A DNA stretch of 51,702 bases from Bacteroidales bacterium (GTDB taxonomy: Bacteria; Bacteroidota; Bacteroidia; Bacteroidales; P3): contig JAFSLX010000056.1 in assembly GCA_017448185.1 (NCBI GenBank), positions 1 to 51,702 on the forward strand. The letters are read 5' to 3'. Below the pieces are notes generated by a model. It saw nothing but the letters and a program-made list of their open reading frames with translations. It had not been told where the DNA came from and searched no databases. This document shows positions 1-8,585 of the stretch, in pieces (within the stretch, counting starts at the first letter, position 1; every line of letters begins with the position of its first letter). The position numbers and the translations under genes were made by a program.

Positions 1-59
1 GTTGTTCAGTGTTTGACTGAACAACGACTGAACAACAACTGAACAACGACTGAACAACT
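1..59. repeat. Class A inverted repeat of 11-nt units, copy R1 (cut by window edge)
   Basis: The left arm is reduced to one GTTGTTCAGT unit by the window start. A TTTG loop follows, then four right-arm units of the form ACTGAACAAC plus one variable base (G, A, G, T), then GCAGG. The same architecture recurs at about 9.10, 17.92, 46.89 and 51.65 kb. It lies upstream of the GroES-like gene and outside its promoter. A hairpin-forming intergenic repeat is likely; its function is unknown. Confidence 0.9.
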
Positions 60-102
60 GCAGGTGAGGTTGCCTCTTTTTATCATAATTTTTATAAATA
101 AA

Positions 103-134
103 TTTGTTTGTTTCGGATAAAATGCGTATTTTTG
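103..134 (+). promoter_or_regulatory. Bacteroidota-type promoter for the GroES-like gene and alaS
   Basis: TTTG at 103-106 is followed after 20 nt by TATTTTTG at 127-134. This matches the primary sigma factor consensus of Bacteroidota (TTTG, 19-21 nt, TAnnTTTG). It also argues against the upstream in-frame ATG at 108, which lies inside the promoter. Confidence 0.75.
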
Positions 135-158
135 CACATTCGTTTATTATACAGAGAA

Positions 159-518
159 ATGTCAAAACCTAACATAGACAAACTGATAGTGGTTGGCGAC
201 CGCGTGCTGATTGAGCCCGGAGTGGGAACAAAGAAGACGAAAGGCGGTCTTTTGTTGCCGGCCGGCTATCAGGAGAAAGAGGAAATCCAGTCGGGCTACA
301 TACTGAAATGCGGCCCCGGCTACCCTATTCCGTCGAACGACGACGGCGAGGCCTGGAACCCGTCCGAACGCGAGGCCCGCTATATACCGCTGCAGGTGCG
401 TCCGGGCGATTTGGCCATCTTTATGCTGAAAAACGCGGTGGAAATCAAGTACGAGGGCAACAAGTACTTTATTGTGCCGCAGAACGGTATCCTGATGGTG
501 GAAAGAGATGAATTTTGA
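159..518 (+). CDS. GroES-like (chaperonin-10 fold) protein
   Basis: A 119-residue protein with a chaperonin-10 fold signature: DRVLIEP near the N-terminus, then KTKGGLLLPA and a late GDLAIF segment. It is longer than a standard GroES (about 95 residues), with a charged insert in the middle (SNDDGEAWNPSER). I read it as the GroES-family paralogue of Bacteroidota rather than the groES of a groESL operon, and no groEL follows. The start at 159 is preferred to the ATG at 108 because the promoter covers 103-134. Its stop codon lies only 23 nt before the alaS start, so the two are probably co-transcribed. The client or partner cannot be told from the sequence. Confidence 0.75.
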   Translation: MSKPNIDKLIVVGDRVLIEPGVGTKKTKGGLLLPAGYQEKEEIQSGYILKCGPGYPIPSNDDGEAWNPSEREARYIPLQVRPGDLAIFMLKNAVEIKYEGNKYFIVPQNGILMVERDEF

Positions 519-541
519 ATAAAAAACAACAATATAAGAAT

Positions 542-3148
542 ATGACATCAAACGAGATACGTAAAGCCTTTTTAGACTATTTTGCAAGCAAGGACCACCA
601 TGTGGTGCCGAGTGCCCCAATGGTGATTAAAAACGACCCGACGCTGATGTTCACCAACGCCGGTATGAACCAGTTCAAGGATATCTTCCTCGGCAACCAG
701 CAGCGCCAGTGGCCGAGGGCGACCGACAGCCAGAAGTGCCTGCGCGTCAGCGGAAAACACAACGACCTTGAAGAAGTGGGTCACGACACCTACCACCACA
801 CGATGTTCGAAATGCTGGGCAACTGGAGCTTCGGCGACTATTTCAAGAAAGAGGCCATCGCCTATGGCTGGGAGTTCCTCACCGAGGTGATGAAAATAAA
901 CAAGGACTGGCTGTATGTCACCGTTTTCGGCGGCGACGAGAAGGAGGGCCTCGAGATGGATATGGAGGCCTACAACTTCTGGAAAGAGCACATCAGCGAG
1001 GACCGTATCCTGAAGGGTTCGAAGAAGGACAACTTCTGGGAGATGGGCGACCAAGGTCCCTGCGGCCCCTGCTCGGAGATTCATGTCGACATCCGTCCCG
1101 CCGAGGAGAAGGCCAAAGTGCCGGGCAAAGAGCTTGTCAACAAGGACAACCCCCAGGTGATTGAGATATGGAACCTGGTGTTCATGCAGTTTAATCGCAA
1201 GGCCGACGGCACACTCGAGCCTCTGAAAGCCAAGCATATCGACACGGGCATGGGCTTCGAGCGTCTCTGCATGGTGATGCAGGGCAAGCGCTCGAACTAC
1301 GACACCGATGTCTTCCAACCACTGATTCAGGAGATTGCCGCCAAATGCGGTAAGAAATATGGCGAAAACGAAGATGCCGATATCGCCATGCGCGTTTGTG
1401 CCGACCACCTTCGTGCCGTCAGTTTCAGCATCGCCGACGGACAGCTGCCCTCGAATGTGAAGGCCGGTTATGTCATCCGCCGCATCCTGCGCCGCGCAGT
1501 GCGCTACGGTTATACCTTCCTCGGCTTCTCCGAGCCGTTTATCAACACCCTCGTCCCCACCCTCGTGGGCCAGATGGGTCATCAGTTCCCCGAACTGCAG
1601 AAACAGCAGGAACTTATCCAACGCATCATCCTCGAGGAGGAACAGGCCTTCCTGCGCACCCTTGCAGGCGGCATACGCCGATTTGAGGAATATGTGGCCA
1701 AAAACGTCGGCAACAAAGTGGTTGACGGCGCATTTGCATTTGAATTGTTCGACACCTACGGCTTCCCCATCGACCTTACGCAGTTGATGGCAAGCGAAAA
1801 AGGTTGGACAGTGGACATGGATGGCTTCTCGAAGGGCCTTGCCGAACAGAAGGAGCGCAGCCGTGGTGCCGCCAAGGTGGAGAGCGACGACTGGGTCGAG
1901 CTGTTGCCCGGTGTTGAAGAGGAATTTATCGGTTACGACACGCTCGAGGCCGATGTGCACATAGCCCGTTACCGCCGTGTGAAAGCCAAAGACAAAGAGT
2001 TCTACCAACTGGTGTTCGACCGCACGCCTTTCTACGGCGAAAGTGGTGGACAGACCGGCGATACCGGTAAGCTGGGTGACCTGGCCATCAAGAATACCAA
2101 AAAAGAAAACGGCCTCATCGTACATATTGTAGACACCCTGCCCGAACCTCCCGCAGGGACGTCACTGGCATCTTTGACATTCCATGCCAGCGTGGATGCC
2201 GACCGCCGTCAGGCCATCGGCAACAACCATACTGCCACCCACTTGATGCACTACGCACTGCGTCAAGTGCTTGGCGACCATGTCGAGCAGAAGGGCTCAA
2301 GTGTGGATGCCGAGCGTTTGCGCTTCGACTTCAGCCACTTCGCCAAACTCAGCCACGAGGAAATCCGCGAGGTGGAATGCCGTGTCAACAAGATGATTCG
2401 TCAGTGCCTTCCGCTCGAGGAACACCGTGCAATGCCCATTGCCGAAGCTCAAAAGCTCGGTGCAATGGCCCTCTTTGGTGAAAAATACGGCGACAAGGTG
2501 CGTGTGGTGAAGTATGGCCCCAGCATTGAGTTCTGTGGCGGTACGCATGTGAAGAATACCGGCATGATTGGCTCGTTCCGCATCGTCAGCGAAAGTGCCA
2601 TTGCCGCCGGCATGCGCCGCATTGAGGCTGTCACAGCCCAGGCCGCCACCGACTTTGCCGACCAGCAGCAGGAAATGATTATGGCACTCAACGACATGTT
2701 CAAGGGCACCAAAGACCTCGCTGCTTCGATTGCCAAACTTCAGGAAGAGAATGCACAAATGAAAGCCATGGTGGAACAGATGCAGAAAGAGAAGGCTGCC
2801 GGAGTGGCCAAGGGCTTCGCCGACAGACTGAAAACCTCCCCCACCCTTGTCGAGCGAGTCGACTTCGATGTCAATGCCATGAAAGATGCCCTGATGGCAC
2901 TCCGCAACGACAATCCCGACATGGCCCTCGTACTTGGCAGTGTTACCGGTGGCAAACTCGCATTGCTCATCGTCCTTGGCGGAAACCGCGTTGCCGCCGG
3001 TCTAAACGCAGGCCAGATGGTACGCACCCTCGGCAAAGAAATTCAGGGCGGCGGCGGTGGACAGCCCCATTTCGCTACAGCCGGCGGCAAAAACCCCGAC
3101 GGACTGGACAAAGCCCTCGGCCTCGCCAAGGAATTGATTGGACAATAA
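542..3148 (+). CDS. alaS: Alanine--tRNA ligase
   Basis: Cytosolic class II synthetase that charges tRNA(Ala). The 868-residue product has the usual full length. It opens with the N-terminal catalytic domain (MTSNEIRKAFLDYF, then FTNAGMNQF). The editing domain carries the metal ligands HTATH (His563, His567) and CGGTH (Cys665, His669). The C-terminal region has a coiled coil and a glycine-rich end (GGGGGQPHFATAGG) typical of the DHHA1/C-Ala part. An in-frame TTG at 515 would overlap the preceding stop, but the ATG at 542 matches the family N-terminus. No anomaly was seen. Confidence 0.98.
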   Translation: MTSNEIRKAFLDYFASKDHHVVPSAPMVIKNDPTLMFTNAGMNQFKDIFLGNQQRQWPRATDSQKCLRVSGKHNDLEEVGHDTYHHTMFEMLGNWSFGDYFKKEAIAYGWEFLTEVMKINKDWLYVTVFGGDEKEGLEMDMEAYNFWKEHISEDRILKGSKKDNFWEMGDQGPCGPCSEIHVDIRPAEEKAKVPGKELVNKDNPQVIEIWNLVFMQFNRKADGTLEPLKAKHIDTGMGFERLCMVMQGKRSNYDTDVFQPLIQEIAAKCGKKYGENEDADIAMRVCADHLRAVSFSIADGQLPSNVKAGYVIRRILRRAVRYGYTFLGFSEPFINTLVPTLVGQMGHQFPELQKQQELIQRIILEEEQAFLRTLAGGIRRFEEYVAKNVGNKVVDGAFAFELFDTYGFPIDLTQLMASEKGWTVDMDGFSKGLAEQKERSRGAAKVESDDWVELLPGVEEEFIGYDTLEADVHIARYRRVKAKDKEFYQLVFDRTPFYGESGGQTGDTGKLGDLAIKNTKKENGLIVHIVDTLPEPPAGTSLASLTFHASVDADRRQAIGNNHTATHLMHYALRQVLGDHVEQKGSSVDAERLRFDFSHFAKLSHEEIREVECRVNKMIRQCLPLEEHRAMPIAEAQKLGAMALFGEKYGDKVRVVKYGPSIEFCGGTHVKNTGMIGSFRIVSESAIAAGMRRIEAVTAQAATDFADQQQEMIMALNDMFKGTKDLAASIAKLQEENAQMKAMVEQMQKEKAAGVAKGFADRLKTSPTLVERVDFDVNAMKDALMALRNDNPDMALVLGSVTGGKLALLIVLGGNRVAAGLNAGQMVRTLGKEIQGGGGGQPHFATAGGKNPDGLDKALGLAKELIGQ

Positions 3149-3175
3149 GTATTAACCCCTTAAACATTATATACC

Positions 3176-3421
3176 ATGGATTTACAGACCATCACCACCC
3201 TGATGCTTTCGCAGGACTACAAAGAAAGAATGAAAGGCGAATACTACCACCTGCTGAACCGCAAGGAGAACCTCGAGGCCGTCCTGAAGCTGTGGGACAG
3301 CGGCAAGCTGACCTTCACCCCCGACTGCCCCCGCAGCATCTACGACCTGCAGATGCGCGCCATGAACGACTACAAGGCTGTCCTCGAGGCCCGCGCCAAG
3401 ATTGAAGGCGTAGCCCTCTAA
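3176..3421 (+). CDS. Small crAss001_48-like protein, function unknown
   Basis: An 81-residue soluble protein, 27 nt after alaS. The pattern is YKERMKGEYYHLLNRKENLEAVL, a short aromatic/proline spacer, then LQMRAMNDYKAVLEARAKIEGV. This resembles the small helical family named from crAss-like phages (crAss001_48-related), which also occurs in Bacteroidales chromosomes. Two amphipathic helices are likely. No phage gene lies nearby and the base composition matches the neighbours, so it is either a domesticated copy or a cellular member of the family. The family assignment is from memory and is moderately secure; the function is unknown. Confidence 0.6.
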   Translation: MDLQTITTLMLSQDYKERMKGEYYHLLNRKENLEAVLKLWDSGKLTFTPDCPRSIYDLQMRAMNDYKAVLEARAKIEGVAL

Positions 3422-3431
3422 CTGTCAAAAG

Positions 3432-4970
3432 ATGACATACCGACGGATTCTGACGCTTGCATTGTTGCTGGCGTTGGCAGGAAGGGTGTGTGCCAATGGC
3501 GACCCGGTGGCGGTACGTTCGGCATTGACCCTCTCGCCCACCCCTGTGGCGGTGCATGTGCCCGAGGTGCAACTTATCGACGAACATGTATCGTTCGTGC
3601 CACGCGGTCTCTACACCGAGGTCGTGGTGCGCTACCTGCTCCACAACCGCAGCAACCGCTCATTCGACAGCCTTCCCTACGGCTTCCCTATCGACTATTG
3701 GGGCAGCGGTGAGGCAGAATGGGTGAGTCTGGACGACTTCACCGAGTCACAACAGGAGGTGGGATGGCGCGATGGCTACATACGCAACGTGAGTTTCATG
3801 CTTGGTGACCGCCAGTTGCAGTGGCAGCACTCGCGCGACAGCGTCATACGCCCACCGCAGAAATACCTTTACACCCTAGAGATGGACGCGCTGCCCGACA
3901 GCGCCGACGGCTATTCGAAGCACCTCGTTGACAGCCTCTATGCCATCTATGGGGATGACATCTACGCATACACCAAGGCTGTGTCGCGCCGCTGGTACTA
4001 CACCTACCTCGACATTCCGGCGCAGAGTTTTGCCACCCTCGAGGTGCGCTACACCGTAGAGACACCACTCAGCGAAGGCGCATACTACCGTCGCAACCAT
4101 TATTACTATTATACACCCGACTACTACTGGGAGTTGCGATTCATGTACGACTTCACCCCTGCCGCCTACTGGGGCGACGGCCACGCCGACCACTTCTCGG
4201 TACAGCTCGACGCCTCCAACGTGCGCATCATAAACGAGAAGGTATACCTCCGTGGCTGGGAGAGCTGGAGCAGAGGCATCGGCGGCCTGCCCATGAAACA
4301 GGAGGGCGACCTATGGCGCTACGAGGCCCGACACTTCGACCTTGCCGCCGCCAAACCGTTCATCGTCGATTACAAGTTGAAGAACTGTCCACAGCAACCC
4401 ATTGACAATATTTTCAACCACCGCATCGACCCGTCGCTGTTCACCGTCGAGGTGAGCGGTGCCGACCGTAAGTATCCCGCCGCCAATCTCTTCGACCTCG
4501 ACCCCTCCACCGCCACGGTGCTGCAGCCCGACAAGGAGGGTAATATCTGTATAACCATCCGCTTCAAGAAGCCCACCTGCTTGGAAGGCATAATGCTCCT
4601 AAACGGATACACCAAGAACGCCGACACATGGCGCAACAACGCCCGCGTCGACAGCCTGTTAGTCTACAAAACAAGCTACGAAGTGGTAGGGCCATTCGAC
4701 AACGGAAGGATAGACACCTCAACATACACTAATGAGTTGAAAGTCGGATGGGCTCCTCGCGGACAACGGCCAATATCCCAAGAGGTAGCAGGCCGCGAAC
4801 CCTCCGGTTACAGCTGGCAGTCCCTGCTCGACAACGTCGACGCCTTCCGCCTCAGCGATCCTTGGTGGCCTGAATACTACACCGAGCTGCGCATTGTCAT
4901 CACCTCCACAAAAAAAGGATTGAAATACAACGACCTCTGTGTATCGGAAATACTACTTATCAGAAGATGA
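3432..4970 (+). CDS. Exported protein with a C-terminal discoidin-like (NADase-type glycan-binding) domain
   Basis: A 512-residue protein with a signal peptide (RRILTLALLLALAGRVCA). The N-terminal two thirds form a beta-rich ectodomain rich in Tyr and Trp, which I do not recognise with certainty (DUF4424-like in feel). From about residue 335 the order is SLFTVEVSG, YPAANLFDLDPSTA, then ITIRFKKPTCLEGIMLLNGY and a final YNDLCVSEILL strand. This is the layout of F5/8-type C (discoidin) folds and of the domain called NADase-type glycan-binding in Bacteroidota. It overlaps tgt by 4 nt (ATGA), implying translational coupling, though the two share no obvious function. It probably binds a glycan in the periplasm or at the surface. 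Confidence 0.65.
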   Translation: MTYRRILTLALLLALAGRVCANGDPVAVRSALTLSPTPVAVHVPEVQLIDEHVSFVPRGLYTEVVVRYLLHNRSNRSFDSLPYGFPIDYWGSGEAEWVSLDDFTESQQEVGWRDGYIRNVSFMLGDRQLQWQHSRDSVIRPPQKYLYTLEMDALPDSADGYSKHLVDSLYAIYGDDIYAYTKAVSRRWYYTYLDIPAQSFATLEVRYTVETPLSEGAYYRRNHYYYYTPDYYWELRFMYDFTPAAYWGDGHADHFSVQLDASNVRIINEKVYLRGWESWSRGIGGLPMKQEGDLWRYEARHFDLAAAKPFIVDYKLKNCPQQPIDNIFNHRIDPSLFTVEVSGADRKYPAANLFDLDPSTATVLQPDKEGNICITIRFKKPTCLEGIMLLNGYTKNADTWRNNARVDSLLVYKTSYEVVGPFDNGRIDTSTYTNELKVGWAPRGQRPISQEVAGREPSGYSWQSLLDNVDAFRLSDPWWPEYYTELRIVITSTKKGLKYNDLCVSEILLIRR

Positions 4971-6079
4971 TTGACCGCCTCACATTCGACCTCCACGCCA
5001 CATGCGGCGACGCCCGTGCAGGTCTTATTCATACTGACCACGGCGATATACAGACCCCCATCTTCATGCCCGTAGGTACTGCGGGCACGGTTAAGGCTGT
5101 GCATCAACAAGAACTGAAAGAGGCGGTAGGCGCTCAGATTATTCTGGGCAATACCTACCACCTCTACCTGCGACCTGGTTGCGACATACTGCGCAAGGCC
5201 GGTGGTTTGCACCGTTTCAACGCATGGAACCGCCCGTTGCTCACCGACAGCGGTGGCTTCCAGGTGTTTTCGCTGGCCGACAACCGTAAACTCAAAGAGG
5301 AGGGCTGCACCTTCCGCAGCCATATCGATGGCAGCAAACACCTCTTCACACCGGAGAACGTGATGGACATACAGCGCATCATCGGGGCCGATATAATAAT
5401 GGCTTTCGATGAATGTGCTCCTGGAGACAGCGATCATCGCTATGCGCAGAAATCGATGGAGTTGACCCATCGCTGGCTCGACCGTTGCATCACCCGTTTC
5501 AACGAGACGGAGCCACTTTACGGCCACCACCAGGCGCTCTTTCCTATTGTCCAGGGATGTCAATATACTGATTTGCGACGTATCTCGGCCGAATATATCG
5601 CTTCGAAGAACCCCGAAGGATGCGCTATCGGCGGTTTGGCGGTGGGAGAACCTACAGAAGTAATGTACGAGATGATCGAGGTGGTGAACGCCATTCTACC
5701 TACCGACCGTCCACGCTACCTGATGGGGGTCGGCACGCCTGTCAACATCCTTGAGGCTATCGAGCGCGGTGTGGACATGTTCGACTGTGTGATGCCCACC
5801 CGAAACGGTCGCAATGGCCTGCTCTTCACGGCCGACGGCACCATCAATATCAAAAACAAGAAATGGGAAACCTGCTTCGAGCCCATTTACAAAGACTATA
5901 CCCTCGCCTATCTGCATCATCTAATTAAGGCTGAGGAGATTCTGGGGCTGCAGATTTGTTCCATCATCAATCTTAAGTTCTACCTATGGCTTGTCGGCGA
6001 AGCACGCCGGCATATCCAGGCTGGCGACTATTCTATTTGGAAAGCCGGCATGGTGGCCAAGCTGGACCGCCGTCTTTAA
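4967..6079 (+). CDS. tgt: tRNA-guanine transglycosylase (queuosine pathway), zinc ligands absent
   Basis: Exchanges guanine-34 of GUN-anticodon tRNAs for a preQ1-type base. The 370-residue protein has the TIM-barrel motifs TDSGGFQVFSL (Asp94, general acid/base) and FDCVMPTRNGRNG (Asp273, nucleophile). Canonical bacterial Tgt then has a zinc site of three Cys and one His before the RAYLHHL helix. Here NKKWETCFEPI runs almost directly into YKDYTLAYLHHL (residues 298-319), so the CxCxxC cysteines are missing and the loop is short. As I recall, other Bacteroidales Tgt proteins also lack the cysteines but keep a longer loop. queA, the next pathway step, lies at 16752-17807. Confidence 0.95.
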   Translation: MIDRLTFDLHATCGDARAGLIHTDHGDIQTPIFMPVGTAGTVKAVHQQELKEAVGAQIILGNTYHLYLRPGCDILRKAGGLHRFNAWNRPLLTDSGGFQVFSLADNRKLKEEGCTFRSHIDGSKHLFTPENVMDIQRIIGADIIMAFDECAPGDSDHRYAQKSMELTHRWLDRCITRFNETEPLYGHHQALFPIVQGCQYTDLRRISAEYIASKNPEGCAIGGLAVGEPTEVMYEMIEVVNAILPTDRPRYLMGVGTPVNILEAIERGVDMFDCVMPTRNGRNGLLFTADGTINIKNKKWETCFEPIYKDYTLAYLHHLIKAEEILGLQICSIINLKFYLWLVGEARRHIQAGDYSIWKAGMVAKLDRRL

Positions 6080-6081
6080 TT

Positions 6082-6149
6082 GTTATTAACAACCCAATGC
6101 CGTATTTCTGCATTGCGACGGGCAAAAAAAGTCCCGCCGTGTTAATAAC
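6082..6149. repeat. Inverted repeat after tgt, possible weak terminator
   Basis: GTTATTAAC (6082-6090) and GTTAATAAC (6141-6149) can form a 9-bp stem about 50 nt apart, 3 nt after the tgt stop. The interior holds a short CGGG/CCCG pair around a run of A. No U tract follows, so this is only a possible transcript end. Confidence 0.3.
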
Positions 6150-6177
6150 TATTATCACACAAAACTGAAAAACTGTG

Positions 6178-6185
6178 TAACTTTG
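6178..6185 (+). promoter_or_regulatory. -7 element for the riboswitch-nrdDG transcript
   Basis: TAACTTTG matches TAnnTTTG and lies about 40 nt before the riboswitch P1 stem, so the aptamer would sit in the leader. The -33 region (TTAT near 6152) is weak. Confidence 0.5.
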
Positions 6186-6224
6186 CATCGTCAACGAAAC
6201 ACATGAGTTATTTGACATACCCAC

Positions 6225-6385
6225 TGAATATCAGGGAACAATAGGGAACCGCGTGCAAATCGCGGGCTGTCGCGCAACTGTAACATTTAGGCTGATTGCC
6301 ACCGATGCCATTGGACTCAACGTCCGAGAAGGCCCGACCGTCAAGCCGTTCGACAATGAAGCCAGGAGACCGGCCCTGATATTTC
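6225..6385 (+). promoter_or_regulatory. Cobalamin (B12) riboswitch
   Basis: The conserved aptamer core is present. AGGGAA and GTGCAAATC are followed by GGGCTG and CGCGCAACTGTAA (about 6242-6282), and the 3' B12 box GCCAGGAGACC is at 6361-6371. The P1 stem closes it: AATATCAGGG (6227-6236) pairs with CCCTGATATT (6374-6383). About 100 nt separate the box from the nrdD ATG at 6485; no clear terminator hairpin was seen there, so translational control is as likely as transcriptional. Riboswitches of this class turn expression off when adenosylcobalamin binds. Placed before nrdDG, it would repress the B12-independent reductase when B12 is available. Confidence 0.95.
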
Positions 6386-6484
6386 GGCAATTCTGCTTTC
6401 GCGTCAAAAGCCTTTTGTCATCCCAACCCGATACGTTTGTCGCCCAAGCAGTTGATTTGGTTGAAGAAAAAAAAGAATTATTAT

Positions 6485-8578
6485 ATGGAGACAAACACAT
6501 TCACAATCACCAAACGTGACGGCACCACCGAGCGCTTCTCACTCGACAAGATTATGAACGCCATCATCAAGGCGTTCAACTCTGTGCACGAACCCATTGA
6601 TTTGGGAAGACTGTCGAAGATTCTTGCATTGCTTGACATCCACGACGGCATCACCGTCGAAGAGATTCAAAATCAGGTCGAAGTGGCACTGATGAAAGAA
6701 GGCTACTATGGCGTGGCCAAAAGTTTCATGCTCTATCGCCAGCGCCACACCGAGGACCGCGAGACGATGGAAAAACTCCGTTTCTTGAGCGACTATGTGG
6801 ATGCCGCCAACGCCGCCACCGGCTCGAAATACGATGCCAATGCCAACGTCGAGCACAAAAACATTGCCACCCTCATCGGAGAACTGCCCAAGTCGAATTT
6901 CATCCGTCTCAACCGCCGCCTGCTCACCGACCGCATAAAGGCTATGTATGGAAAGGAGCTGGCCGACCGCTACATCGACCTCCTCACCCACCATTTTATT
7001 TATAAAAACGACGAGACCTCGCTGGCCAACTACTGTGCCTCCATCACCATGTATCCCTGGCTTCTCGGCGGCACCACCAGCATCGGCGGCAACAGCACAG
7101 CCCCCACCAATCTCAAGTCCTATTGCGGTGGCTTCATCAACATGGTCTTCATGGTCTCCTCCATGCTCAGCGGCGCCTGCGCCACCCCCGAGTTCCTGAT
7201 GTACCTCAACTATTTCATCGGCCTCGACTACGGCAAAGAATATTGGAAAGACCCCGACCGTGTGGTAGACCTCAGCCTCAAGCAGCGCACCATGGATAAG
7301 GTCATCACCGACTGCTTCGAGCAAATCGTCTACAGCCTCAACCAGCCCACCGGCGCCCGCAACTATCAGGCTGTCTTCTGGAACGTGGCCTACTACGACA
7401 AGCCTTACTTCGAAAGCCTCTTCGGCGAGTTCCGCTTCCCCGACGGCTCGGCTCCCGACTGGCCTGGTCTTTGCTGGCTGCAGAAACGCTTCATGCGCTG
7501 GTTCAACCAGGAGCGTACCAAAGCCGTCCTCACCTTCCCTGTCGAAACCATGGCCCTGCTCTACAATCCCGACGGCACCTTCGCCGACCCCGACATGGCC
7601 ACATTCACCGCCGAGATGTATGCCGAAGGACACTCCTTCTTCACCTATATGAGCGACAATGCCGACTCGCTCAGCTCCTGCTGCCGACTGCGCAACGAAA
7701 TCACCGACAACGGCTTCAGCTACACCCTCGGTGCCGGCGGCGTGTCGACCGGCTCCAAAAGCGTGCTCACCATCAACCTCAACCGTTGCATCCAGTACGC
7801 CGTCAACAACGGTATGGACTACAAAGTGTTCCTTACAGACATCATCGACCTCTGCCACAAAGTGCAACTCGCTTACAACGAGAACCTCAAGGACCTGCAG
7901 GCCCATGGCATGCTGCCGCTCTTCGATGCCGGCTACATCAACATGAGCCGCCAGTACCTCACCATCGGTGTCAACGGCCTGGTCGAGGCCGCCGAATTCA
8001 TGGGTCTCACCATCAACGACAATCCCGACTACCTCGCCTTCGTGCAGACCGTACTCGGCCTCGTCGAAAAGAAGAACCGCGAGTACCGCACCAAAGACGT
8101 GATGTTCAACTGCGAGATGATTCCTGCCGAGAATGTCGGTGTGAAACACGCCAAGTGGGACCGCGAGGACGGCTACTTCGTGCCGCGCGACTGCTACAAC
8201 TCCTACTTCTACATCGTTGAGGACCAGTCGCTCACCATCCTCGACAAGTTCCGCCTGCACGGTGCCCCCTATATCGAGCACCTCACCGGCGGCAGCGCCC
8301 TCCACATGAACCTCGAGGAGCACCTCACGCAGGAACAGTACATGCAACTCCTCCACGTAGCCGCCAAGGAAGGTTGCAACTACTTCACCTTCAACATTCC
8401 CAACACCATCTGCAACGACTGCGGCCACATCGACAAACGCTACCTCAAAGAGTGCCCCCACTGTCACTCGAAGAACGTCGACTACATGACCCGCATCATC
8501 GGCTACCTCAAGCGCGTCAGCAACTTCAGCCAGCCCCGACAGGAAGAAGCCGCCCGCCGCTACTACGCCACAATGTAA
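6485..8578 (+). CDS. nrdD: Anaerobic (class III) ribonucleoside-triphosphate reductase
   Basis: Glycyl-radical enzyme that makes deoxyribonucleotides without oxygen. From the ATG at 6485 it has 697 residues. The N-terminal ATP-cone (ITKRDGTTERFSLDKI onward, about 90 residues) is followed by the ten-stranded barrel. The C-terminal zinc site has Cys643, Cys646, Cys657 and Cys660, and the radical loop RIIGY has the likely radical-bearing Gly673. An upstream in-frame TTG at 6437 would add residues unlike the family. nrdG follows after 7 nt. The cobalamin riboswitch in the leader implies repression by B12 and predicts a B12-dependent class II reductase elsewhere in the genome. Confidence 0.97.
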   Translation: METNTFTITKRDGTTERFSLDKIMNAIIKAFNSVHEPIDLGRLSKILALLDIHDGITVEEIQNQVEVALMKEGYYGVAKSFMLYRQRHTEDRETMEKLRFLSDYVDAANAATGSKYDANANVEHKNIATLIGELPKSNFIRLNRRLLTDRIKAMYGKELADRYIDLLTHHFIYKNDETSLANYCASITMYPWLLGGTTSIGGNSTAPTNLKSYCGGFINMVFMVSSMLSGACATPEFLMYLNYFIGLDYGKEYWKDPDRVVDLSLKQRTMDKVITDCFEQIVYSLNQPTGARNYQAVFWNVAYYDKPYFESLFGEFRFPDGSAPDWPGLCWLQKRFMRWFNQERTKAVLTFPVETMALLYNPDGTFADPDMATFTAEMYAEGHSFFTYMSDNADSLSSCCRLRNEITDNGFSYTLGAGGVSTGSKSVLTINLNRCIQYAVNNGMDYKVFLTDIIDLCHKVQLAYNENLKDLQAHGMLPLFDAGYINMSRQYLTIGVNGLVEAAEFMGLTINDNPDYLAFVQTVLGLVEKKNREYRTKDVMFNCEMIPAENVGVKHAKWDREDGYFVPRDCYNSYFYIVEDQSLTILDKFRLHGAPYIEHLTGGSALHMNLEEHLTQEQYMQLLHVAAKEGCNYFTFNIPNTICNDCGHIDKRYLKECPHCHSKNVDYMTRIIGYLKRVSNFSQPRQEEAARRYYATM

Positions 8579-8585
8579 TCCAGAA

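Noticed and set aside
1-59. Class A arrays considered as a CRISPR array.
   Set aside because: Units are 11 nt, directly adjacent without spacers, and arranged as an inverted repeat. No cas gene is present.
6386-6484. A transcription terminator as the riboswitch expression platform.
   Set aside because: No stable hairpin followed by a U tract was found between the B12 box and the nrdD start; the A-rich stretch before the ATG is on the coding strand.
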